Shown here one piece after another: positions 13,119-23,650 of a DNA stretch of 64,000 nt; the first letter of the stretch is position 1; each line of letters begins with the position of its first letter. Under the pieces are notes generated by a model. It had not been told where the DNA came from, did no database searches, and saw only the letters and a program-made list of their open reading frames with translations. Source of the DNA: Rostratula benghalensis (taxonomy: Eukaryota; Chordata; Aves; Charadriiformes; Rostratulidae); assembly GCA_013399305.1 (NCBI GenBank), contig VXAI01000089.1, forward strand, positions 1,970,550 through 2,034,549, read 5' to 3'. A program made the translations under genes and the position numbers.

Positions 13119-14068
13119 NNNNNNNNNNNNNNNNNNNNNNNNNNNNNNNNNNNNNNNNNNNNNNNNNNNNNNNNNNNNNNNNNNNNNNNNNNNNNNNNNN
13201 NNNNNNNNNNNNNNNNNNNNNNNNNNNNNNNNNNNNNNNNNNNNNNNNNNNNNNNNNNNNNNNNNNNNNNNNNNNNNNNNNNNNNNNNNNNNNNNNNNNN
13301 NNNNNNNNNNNNNNNNNNNNNNNNNNNNNNNNNNNNNNNNNNNNNNNNNNNNNNNNNNNNNNNNNNNNNNNNNNNNNNNNNNNNNNNNNNNNNNNNNNNN
13401 NNNNNNNNNNNNNNNNNNNNNNNNNNNNNNNNNNNNNNNNNNNNNNNNNNNNNNNNNNNNNNNNNNNNNNNNNNNNNNNNNNNNNNNNNNNNNNNNNNNN
13501 NNNNNNNNNNNNNNNNNNNNNNNNNNNNNNNNNNNNNNNNNNNNNNNNNNNNNNNNNNNNNNNNNNNNNNNNNNNNNNNNNNNNNNNNNNNNNNNNNNNN
13601 NNNNNNNNNNNNNNNNNNNNNNNNNNNNNNNNNNNNNNNNNNNNNNNNNNNNNNNNNNNNNNNNNNNNNNNNNNNNNNNNNNNNNNNNNNNNNNNNNNNN
13701 NNNNNNNNNNNNNNNNNNNNNNNNNNNNNNNNNNNNNNNNNNNNNNNNNNNNNNNNNNNNNNNNNNNNNNNNNNNNNNNNNNNNNNNNNNNNNNNNNNNN
13801 NNNNNNNNNNNNNNNNNNNNNNNNNNNNNNNNNNNNNNNNNNNNNNNNNNNNNNNNNNNNNNNNNNNNNNNNNNNNNNNNNNNNNNNNNNNNNNNNNNNN
13901 NNNNNNNNNNNNNNNNNNNNNNNNNNNNNNNNNNNNNNNNNNNNNNNNNNNNNNNNNNNNNNNNNNNNNNNNNNNNNNNNNNNNNNNNNNNNNNNNNNNN
14001 NNNNNNNNNNNNNNNNNNNNNNNNNNNNNNNNNNNNNNNNNNNNNNNNNNNNNNNNNNNNNNNNNNNN
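13119..14068. other. Assembly gap (950 N)
   Basis: The run of N ends exactly where a (GGAA)n array begins. The missing bases therefore probably include more of that array, and its length in the genome is unknown. The gap length may be an estimate. Confidence 0.99.
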
Positions 14069-14163
14069 AGGAAGGAAGGAAGGAAGGAAGGAAGGAAGGA
14101 AGGAAGGAAGGAAGGAAGGAAGGAAGGAAGGAAGGAAGGAAGGAAGGAAGGAAGGAAGGAAGG
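14069..14163 (+). repeat. (GGAA)n tetranucleotide array at gap edge
   Basis: About 95 bp of uninterrupted AGGA/GGAA units abuts the gap, followed by a degenerate purine tail (AGGTAGGTAAAAGAGAGAAA) to about 14186. The strand is entirely purine, so triplex (H-DNA) formation is possible. GGAA is the core of ETS-family binding sites, and GGAA arrays can recruit some ETS factors in other genomes. Whether that applies here is inference. Confidence 0.95.
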
Positions 14164-14186
14164 TAGGTAAAAGAGAGAAAGAAAGA

Positions 14187-14749
14187 TTAAGTGAAGAGTC
14201 CTTTGCAGCAGGCTACAGTTCCAGCCTCTGCTTATACCTTCGGAATCACTTTTCAGAAGTGTTTAGCTTTCTCTGCTGCCAGGGGCTGGGACACAGAAGT
14301 GAATTTAGGACACTTGGAGATGGCCCTGTATTTCAGGCCTGCGTACGAAATGGCTATAGAGGGGATGTCTTAACATTTCTGCACATAAGCACAAACACAC
14401 ACATATACACAAAACCAGATGAGACGACTTCGAAGGCAATCACAGGGTGAGGGGAGGGATATTTTTTTTTCCTGTAGAGGAGAGAAAGTTTAAAAGTGAG
14501 GATTTTTGTAGAATTGGAGCTAGGAAAGTTCATGCTTTCTCATAAGCTTGTCTAACACCTACCTGGTTATTGCCTTGACATCTGACTTACATAATCATCA
14601 AGCTACTAGATCCTAAAGTTGGTCTTAAAAGAACAAGGATATCACATGTGAAAGGGAATAGGTAAAGTCTTTGATGGCTTCTCAGGGATCAAAAGTGGTA
14701 AACTAAACACGGGTTTAGCATTAAGAGGAAAAAATATTTAAAGCAGAAC
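14187..14749. other. Noncoding spacer
   Basis: Two overlapping frames of about 60 codons (14191-14450) are open, but they show no domain and no consistent coding signal. Some of this stretch may be the decayed 3' continuation of the LINE relic that follows on the minus strand. Confidence 0.4.
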
Positions 14750-14990
14750 TGCTACAGAATGCAAAAATCTGGGTAAAAAATGGAAACAAGTAAATAACGG
14801 TATGAACTGGAGATGAGAGATAAGATACAACAAGATCTTGTGAAATAATTAACAGTCAAGGAACAAAGAGACAAAAACAAACTAGTCAGAGGCAGACCTA
14901 TAGTAATTACCAAATCAAGCATGTGGCCTTTAGAATGAGTGGGATCATTCATGTGTTACACAACATTAAATGAATCTAAGAGTGCTATAA
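14750..14990 (-). mobile_element. Ancient LINE endonuclease-domain relic (CR1/L2/L3-like)
   Basis: Read on the minus strand, one frame gives LDSFNVV, a stop, then HMNDPTHSKGHMLDLVIT. This is the signature around the conserved 'PTH..GHTLDL' block near the C-terminal end of the apurinic-endonuclease-like domain of CR1/L2-superfamily LINEs. In the family this block includes the histidine and aspartate region used in target-site cleavage. The frame continues to about 14752 with hydrophobic residues and no clear next motif. The in-frame stop between LDSFNVV and the PTH block shows it is dead. It is much older than the CR1 at 3.6 kb. The fragment may extend on either side, but I cannot place its ends. 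Confidence 0.7.
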
Positions 14991-16619
14991 AACCATGCAC
15001 TGCAAGTGAAAGAATTCAGAGCAAGACAAATTTCAAACTCACGAACAGATGCTCAGTGAAATTTATTGTGAGTTCAGAGAGCAGTTCTGCTAAATCCTTA
15101 AATAAATACTTGGAATTCCTCAGTGCACAATTTAAAGCAATGCAGAAGAAAGAGACAAAATAAACTGGAATAAAGAGAAGGAGAATACACAAAACTCAGC
15201 TTGATTCTGGAGCTAGAAATAGGTATCAGTTTGAATCTTCCCTGGGTGCATGCATGTATTTGCAGAATAATAGCAAAGGCAACTAACAAAGAGCAAGAGT
15301 AGGAGGGGAGGGAATTCTGTGCCACAAAGAGAGGAAAGAAGTGGGATGAAGAAGGAAGAAGCATATCAGAAGGTGACAAAGAAGAAAACAAGAAAGAGAC
15401 TGATATTTGGAAGAAACAGGCAACCAGTACCATAGCAAGCATGAGTGACAACTTCTCTTGTTGGCATACCACCTCCCCTTGGCCCATTCATGCTCCCTGC
15501 AGGCAATGTTCTCCATCATGACAAGTGACTACTGTGACCAGTAATGCATCCCTTCATCCCTTAGTTCTCCAAACCAACCAACTTACTGAACTCTTTAGCT
15601 TCTAAGCTAACATGTCTCCCATTATTTTGATATGTGTGCAGTGTCAGAAAGGCTGTTCTGATCCACATGTTGATGTGTGTGCAGGAATGCATGGAGCAGG
15701 CTGTCACACTGCAGTTATCCATCTCCTTATGTTCTGCTGATTTCTTGCAAAACCTGCTGACCTCCTGAGACTCTGTGCACACCTTAAGCCGTTATTCATC
15801 AGCTTAAGTTTCAAAGATGTATACTTCACCATGGAGTCCATGGCTAACAGAATGTGCTTCACAGAACAGCCCTGTGCATAAAATGAACACAACTAAATCT
15901 TCCTGATAAAATGAAAGCACTTCAGGTTCTGATGATAGAGAAGTAATAGCATGTCAGTGAGATGTGGTTCTTCTGCCACGTTGTAACCAAGGCCATGAAG
16001 ACAACTCATTAAGTTCAGTAATGATCCTTTCACTGTACCACATTAGGTGCATCCAGTGATTCCTGGATAAAGTTACGCAGCACACAGGACTCCTCTGTGC
16101 CTTGTGCTTTAAAGTAGCAGCATATAGTACATGGCTGGCATACACAGCTGCAGGAAGAATGCTGATATAAATCCTGTGTGTTCACCCCAGGTTTACTTTA
16201 CTCCACATACCCTGAATTGTCTGCTCCTGCCAATGGTCGACAAAAATGGAAAAATGCAAACATGCTCATTTTTAAAATCTCAACATTGCATTCATCAATA
16301 TTTGCGCAAAACATTTTTTTATGGTGTGATGAATAAAAAGATACCTGCTACCCAAACTTTTGTAAGTGAAGAGTCAAAGTTTATAGAGCAGAACGTGACC
16401 TGAAATTAATTCTTTTTAACATGTGAAATTCTATGAATTTCCATGTGTGCTTATTGGTGTTTATACACTTTTCTTGTTGAGGTATAAAAGAATTGTGTTA
16501 TGTCCACTCATACAGAACAAATGGCTGGAGGTTCTCCCATCTTGAAAAGTTAATTATAAAATATTTGTGAATTAAACACTTTGATTTATCTAAGCCTGAA
16601 AAAAAAACCCTGTGAAAAT
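14991..16619. other. Noncoding sequence
   Basis: The minus-strand frames at 15098-15519 are long because the plus strand is purine-rich (GAAGGAAGAAG and similar runs at 15290-15400), which avoids stops on the complement. Their Ser/Leu/Phe-rich composition fits that explanation. No gene is supported. Confidence 0.5.
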
Positions 16620-16760
16620 ATTTTAATATAGTCATGTGTCACAATCACACTATTTATATTACGTAATACTACTATCATGATCAAAATGTTTGGATTTTAG
16701 ATCTATTATCTTCTACATGCTTATTAACAATTATGTCAGTGTATAGCATAAGATCCTAAC
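16620..16760. promoter_or_regulatory. Weak candidate conserved noncoding element with bZIP palindrome
   Basis: A perfect 12-bp palindrome TATTACGTAATA (16657-16668) matches the PAR-bZIP/C/EBP-type core TTACGTAA. The surrounding AT-rich text has homeodomain-like ATTA motifs. Conservation is not tested; this is inference from motif content only. Confidence 0.2.
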
Positions 16761-19700
16761 CTTGACAGTTTTTTTTCATTTTAAAGTAATTCAAGATAGT
16801 CCCTTTAAGCTTAATTCATTCTGCAAAGTGAATAACTAGTTAAACTGTTAACTGTCTATACAAATACTGCATGGCTTAAATTCAGATTCCTACAAATGGA
16901 AGGTAGAGACATTTGCAGTGTCAATAGGCCATGACTTCCACAAAGCCAGCGCACAGTAGCTGAGAGAGTGACCACCCACAGTGAGTCATTTTTAGACTGA
17001 AGATGCAAGGAGGCCTCCACCAGTGACCTTTCCTGGAGACCAGGAGAATAAGGCTCAGTAATTCAGGATTTAGCCATTCAGAGAAGGTTTTTTGGTCCCA
17101 GTTAATAAAGGGTCTTGCTAATCCAAAAGCTACAAACCTAACAAGATTCCTGATCCAGCAGCCACTATGATTCAGGGAGTAGTTGGGATTTTGCTTCATT
17201 TGATGAGGAATTTATGCTGCTTTGAGTACTGTTTGCAAAAGCCCTTGGATACAGAGGCTGTACTCCTTCAGCCTTCAGCACTGCACAGCCTGTAGACACA
17301 GCGTGCTCCAGCAAGGCAAGGAAGCCGTTCAGTCTTCTAACAGTTCACTTTAAGAACAACTACCAAGAGAGAACAAAGTTGTAAAAATTCTCACCTGGCG
17401 AACGTATTCCTACTCCTTATGTGACTGAAACACGCACAAACACTATAGCCTACTGGCAGCCATGGGCACACTTTCATACACATCCCTTCTGCAGGAAGAA
17501 TTATTGCCAAAAATATAACACGTTATGCAAACAACTTAGTCACTCGAAGAGCCTTATAAATGCATAATAAGAAGGTAACATGGAGCAATAAAATACACTT
17601 TACTGAAGTAAGAAGAAAACGTATAGCCTTTCCATTCTGCCTTCAGTGCAGGAACAGAACCAGCCTAGTGAACCAGGTCAGCCAGCCCTACCCATTTTTG
17701 CATAACAAGAATTTCATGCAAGTATACTGTCTAAACCGCTTTCCTAAGGACATCTTCTATTACTGAAGTCACCCAGCCAGAAAGCACAATAATGCACAGA
17801 GTTTCTTTTCGGAGGGGGGTAGTGAGGGAGAGTCTAAAGCACAGGAGGAAGTTTTCTGATCTTTTGTGGAAACAGGAGAACACTGAGTGTGCAGCTTGGA
17901 GAAATTATAATATTGCAATTTAGGCTTTTGAGTGAGCCTTCAAGCCAGTTGCTTCATAACCTGAAGGACTGCACTACTTGCCAAAAGATTCAGAGTATGT
18001 GTATGTGTGTATGTATATGTATAATGCATCTGTCCCTCTGTATGTATATGTACAAAAATCAAATAAAATTGTACTCTTTCTATGAAAAGTTAGGCTGTCT
18101 AGACTGTGGAAGGCCTATATATTCCTTCAAGGCTTAATTCAAGATAGTATCCACAGTTATAAAGCAATGAGAAAACCCAAGTACCAGGATTATTTGAGCA
18201 ATCAGGTATGACACAGTCATGGTTATTTAGAAGTAATCACACTCCTAGCAATTTACAGATATTATGCCCTCCTCTTTCCAGTGGCATAGAGATAATAGTA
18301 AGCTATATGTTCTGAGAGAAAGAGAGAGTGTGAGCGAGTAGACACGTGTCTTTTTCTGCATCTCTTGCCTGCTCACCCTGAGTTGAAAAGAGGATGTGAG
18401 AGTGGGTGCTGACCTGCAATTTCACAGCAACAATGTTCCTTTACACCTTTACACCATCTACATTCTTCAATAGCCCATTGAAATGTCTCTCATTTTAAAC
18501 GATTTTATGGAATAACAAATAGAAAGCCAGAAAGAAAAATGAGGGGAAAAAATCAGCTTTGGCTGAAGAAAACAAGAACAGAACCAAAAACCCTCAGAGG
18601 CTGCAATTATAGTTAAATAGGAAAAAATGCAAAACAGTGACATCAAAATAAGCTTCTAGACATTGTGTGTCACTTGTGTAAGCAGGCAGGAACTAAGAAA
18701 GGAATCCACGGCCTCTTAGTGCTACCAACAAGAGTAGGTGCAAGTGGGTGAGTGTGTCAATGACACTCTGTGTACGTGTTTGTGCTACTGTCCCTAAGCA
18801 CACAAATAAAAAACATAGAGTGACAGCTGAAAATGCCAAAGGCAACCCAGGAAGACAAAAGGGGAATAAGGAGAATGGAAAAGAAATAATAGAAAACTCA
18901 GCCAGTGGTGATGTGGGAAGAACTGGAAACAACTGGAGACTTTTCAACTGGATGAAACAGAAAAGGAAGTAAAGAATGGAAGCTGGGAAACAGAAACTAG
19001 AATTTATTTGGAAGAATATTACCAACAATCTTAATTTTATAATCTTTCAATGGCCACCACCCTTTCAGAAATGAACTCCGCTATAATGAATCTTGCTTAT
19101 AAAATACTTATTTCCTTCTTCCCAATCCCCAAGATTGTTTGCTCATTATCTCACAAATGCACATGCAAAGGGAGCTTCCTGGAATCTTTTTCCTGATTCA
19201 GGAGAGCACCTTATAAACAGTAAAGACTGAAGACAGGCAAAAACCTAACTTGGCAGGAAAACATCATCCTATATAATCACAATGTTAGTAGATCTAAATT
19301 CAAATTATGTGTGACCTGAATCAGATGTATAAGATGCAAAGACAAACATTGCAAACAAAGGAGATGAAAAAGTCCCCACTGGCTTTCTTTAGTCCACCCT
19401 TAGAAAGCAGTCTATAATCTTCCTTTTTTCAATTTGTGACTAAATACTCCTTTCCCAACCAGAATAACAAACTACCTGCTGAAAGCAAATAAACTAAAAT
19501 GGTCAAAATTTTAAACAGTAAGAAAATACAAAACAAAGCCATGCTTTGAATCCACTGGGGTGAAAGAGAAGAACACATCTATTACATTCAAATCTCTTGG
19601 GCTATGAGAGACAATTATTCAGTTTCCTAAATTCAAATGCATTGTTTAAGTGTGCTTTTTCTCCATATGTCCTTGGACAGTGATTACTTTTTCTAGATTT

Positions 19701-22700
19701 CAACCCCAAAAAGTGAAGGTACTCCCAAAATGCATCCACTGGCTGTCACTCTGCAACCAAATCATTCACTCTTAATCAAATCTTGCATTAAAATCCAATC
19801 ATAGAAAACAAAATGGCTGAGGTTCAAAGCAGCATAGCTGTGTTCACATCCCATCAAGCTGAAACTTTGAATGGATTAGTTCCTAAGTTTTTTTTAAAAG
19901 GTTCCTAAGTCAATGAATGCTTTGCACCCTGCAACTCCACTGTACTAACACGGCCCATTTGACAGAGATCAGATTTTGGGTACATAGCGTCACAGTGTTA
20001 AACCTACTGGAGTCTGACTTTTTAATCATTATTTGATGTGAAAACAGGAATTACATTAGTTTGGTTTACCATTTCTTTTCCCAAGTGAAAGACACACTTC
20101 TGTCTCACTTATTGGCCCACTGTTCATAAATAGACAGATGTTCCTTCTCCTGGTAAAAATTATTATTGTTTTGGAATTAAAGAAGCATAATAAAGCAGAA
20201 ATAACTCTAATCAATATAACACCATATGGCAGCAATATCACAAGTATATGTTACTGCTATTTCTCTTTGACAGATTGGAAAATGTTGACCTGGCAGTGCA
20301 TGGTATCATATTTTGTTATAGGGGTGTTTCGCTTATAATTTCAGCATAGGTGATAGCAAAGTATGAAGTAGATGATTATTAAGGTAACTGATGCATGTAC
20401 AACTGAGCTTAAACACTAGTAAGTAACACTAATATGTAACTGGTTTTGGCATTGTGTTCCTTCTAGTAAAAGGTTTTTGCAAAGAGATCATAAGAAGAGA
20501 AATAGAAACACAAAAGTCACATATTTATAATTTATTTTTTGCTTCACTAATAATTCACTTTCTCAAAATGAAGCCCTCACACTCAACCTGGTGTTTTTAT
20601 TTATAAAGTCAACAGAATTGTCGTTCACCAATAGTATTGAAAATGCTACACCCTAGTGAAATTAGAAAATTATGCGGGTGACTTCTCCAAACTCTGATTC
20701 CAACAATGTGAATTTCTGATGTTTATGGTATCATTCCAAATGAATAATGACATTGAAGATTTCAGTTTAGTGCAAATATAGCAGTTAATTGAGATCTTCC
20801 CTTGGCAAAAGGATCTAAGTAGCAGATATGCTACTGTACAAAGCTCATGATGGCATGTACCAGTCTACAGGAGATTTTCTGAGTAGCTTGGTCTGATACT
20901 GTCAGGTAAGGCTGCTTATTTTAGAAATGTGATCAGTGGCGATTTATGAGAATTATCAGAGATAGGAACAGATATCAAAATGAACAGTGTAAGAGCTGCC
21001 TCACCAGTTTATCTGACGAAGAATAGGTGAATGTTGAAATTCTAGCTACTTCATATAACATCAACATAGAAAGAACTTATCCTGGGCAGTAAGCTGGTGT
21101 TCAACCCTCCTTAAGACTTTCTTCCTCCTTTATCACGTTTCTTCTCTCAGTCATTCAAAGACAAAGGATAGTAATTGGGAATTTGACTATGAGAAAGGGT
21201 TAAAAGGGCTGTTGGGAGTAGTAGGGTGATGCATAATCACATGTGTTGGAAGCAGATAAATCTCCTGACCAACTATCACTGCAAACTCCTACCTCTGTTT
21301 TGCAAGTGAAAGTGCTCTGGTTTGGTGAGTGAATATTTAGAAGGGGGAGGGGAGATAAAAGTAGCCAGGATGAGTGCTCTACCTGATATGCGCAGTTAGG
21401 AGGAGGAATGACAGTGAAAGTAAGTAATATATGCGTCTTCCACAGCACTCCATCACTTGTTATGGAAACCTTGTTAGCAGATAAAAGTAACAGGTGAGGT
21501 TCAGCACTGTAAAAAATCAGCACATACATGGCTTGTGACTGCAAAGGCTGGGGAACTGAGCAATCTGGGAACAGGCTTGAAATCCACAAATAAAACAGAT
21601 GAGCAGAAATACAGAAAGTGGCAGAGCAAGAGGAAGGAAAAAGGAGAAAGACAAAAAAATATATATGCACTTAAGCCTGTAATATTAACGGGTACTCAAA
21701 GAAACAAAAAATGAGAGAGAAGAAGAATCATCATCCGCATCACCATCCACTGGTTACATCACTTACATTTTAAAAGTACAGTAAAAGACCTTTCCCACAA
21801 ATAAAGTACCTTTGAGACAGTGCATGACTAAGTTCTAATGCTGTTGTGATTTCAGCCTTGGGAGTGTAGTGGAAATGGTCACAGCTCCAGGATATTCAGT
21901 GAGGGAGCAGAAATAGCCTTGCCTCACCACGGTGACACTCATTTTTAAACCAGCTGCAAACAATCTCAGATACCAAGGTAATTTAGGGAAGTCCTAGCAA
22001 CTCACGGTGTGAAGATGAGTTCCAGAAAAAGTACAAGTGTAAGCTCTGTGAATATCTGCTGTTACTGTTGTACAGGAAACCTAGATTCATCTAAAAAGAT
22101 CCTTTACAGAGGCATAATCTTTGTAAGTCAGAGTCAATTGTTTGAGACACAGTGAGAAAAAAAGCATAGTATCCAAGATCAAGGTTAGTCTTTTACTCCT
22201 CTCAATTCTTAATCCTTTTTTCAAACTTGAAAATTAATTAGCATAATTTCCTGCTCCAATGAGTTTCAAGGATTAATAATACCTCTGAAAGGGACAGGAG
22301 AGTTTTGACATAAATGGTATAAAGGAAGAAAATGAGAGGGCCTGCAAATTTCTGATGTCCTATAACATAAGCATCAGCAGTAGTCAGTATGATACACTGG
22401 GGTGATCAAAATCCACTTTACTTCATCTCTTGCCACCTCACCTTCTGCAAATCTTCACATTTGAGGTCATTCATGCTCAGTCAAACATTTTACATATGTT
22501 GTATCTCAGGATCATCAGGAACCTCTTGCTTCCAGTTTGAGGGGAAACAGTATCTTCAGAAACTTGATTTTTCTTATGTTGCCTTCAATAGCTGCCAGTG
22601 AAAGAATGTCATTAATCTGTATATGGACAAATAACAGATTATCTGAGATGGTTCTTAGTGAAACTTATTTTGCAAATTTATTTTTTTCATAGTGGTTTCT

Positions 22701-23341
22701 TCTGGCCAGATTTTCACTTTGAAATATTTGTTACCACTGTCTAACAGCAAATAGAGACACCGATCACATATTCCCAGCCCCCTCTTAATGTTAGGCCCAC
22801 ATACCTTCTTCCTCTCAAAATCCATCAAACGTGTAATGCGGAAATGTACCACCCTCACATTCTCCCACAGTCTATCTGTTCCTCAGGCTTTTCACAGATT
22901 GCTTTGACTGTCCTTCTCTGCACTTTGTAATTTTTTCCGTGGTTTTGGGAAGAAGTAGGAAAAAACACTTCCTAGCAGCAGACACCCAACTAAGACTTGG
23001 CAGTTGCACTAACTGGGATGAACTTTTGTTGGCATCTGTCAGCTGAGGACCTGGTATCACATTCAAGGTGGAGGTACCTTATCTGAAGCCTTCTAGGTAG
23101 CCATCGAGACAGTGTCACAATGTCTATAGCTGGTGCCAAAATGACCCATCAATCAGTGAAATCAAAATAACATGAATTTTAGATGATTACATGAGATACA
23201 GATAATTATGTTCCAATCTGCATTGCTTCTAATGGTAATTATAAGGATTAACATACTATTATCATTATATTGTAACAGTGTGGATGTAGCATTACCATTA
23301 TTATGGGTTTCTACTGAGAAGAAAACTGAAATGGATGACCT
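16761..23341. other. Unique noncoding sequence
   Basis: No recognised gene or repeat family. TG/TA-rich low-complexity text lies near 17995-18055, and a purine-rich stretch near 18835-18970 opens a minus-strand frame (18693-19028). The minus-strand 156-codon frame at 21200-21670 shows no domain and is Leu/Ser-rich. I see nothing else supportable. Confidence 0.5.
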
Positions 23342-23375
23342 CTAATCAACAGGAAGGCCTAATCAACAGGAAGGC
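23342..23375 (+). repeat. Perfect 17-bp tandem duplication
   Basis: CTAATCAACAGGAAGGC occurs twice in direct succession without a mismatch. Identity between the units suggests a recent replication-slippage or repair event. It lies about 110 bp before the pentamer array. Confidence 0.97.
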
Positions 23376-23481
23376 CAAACAGTCTTACTGTGGCACAGAA
23401 GAAAAGAATGCTAAAACTTGAATTATTTCAAATCTGGGTTGCTTTTCAAATTCTGTAAAACAAAGTAACGGGGATTTTTGT

Positions 23482-23650
23482 CCTCTCCCTCTCCTCTCCT
23501 CTCCTCTCCTCTCCTCTCCTCTCCTCTCCTCTCCTCTCCTCTCCTCTCCTCTCCTCTCCTCTCCTCTCCTCTCCTCTCCTCTCCTCTCCTCTCCTCTCCT
23601 CTCCTCTCCTCTCCTCTCCTCTCCTCTCCTCTCCTCTCCTCTCCTCTCCC
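23482..23650 (+). repeat. (CTCCT)n pentanucleotide array
   Basis: After a slightly irregular start (TCCTCTCC), about 160 bp from 23490 to 23649 consist of 32 perfect CTCCT units, ending in CTCTCCCTTTC. The complement is (AGGAG)n, the same unit as the arrays at 50175 and 63983 but on the opposite strand. The homopurine strand has GG runs every 5 bases, so triplex or two-tetrad quadruplex folding is possible. Perfect purity over 32 units implies recent expansion or frequent length change. Confidence 0.98.

Noticed and set aside
15098..15519. Minus-strand frames of 78-129 codons
   Set aside because: The plus strand is purine-rich here, which removes stops from the complement. Composition is Ser/Leu/Phe-rich with no domain.
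21200..21670. Minus-strand frame of 156 codons
   Set aside because: No recognisable domain, no start context and no splice signals; consistent with a chance frame over a purine-rich plus strand.
23482..23650. CRISPR-like array
   Set aside because: A continuous 5-bp repeat without unique spacers, in vertebrate DNA; it is a microsatellite.
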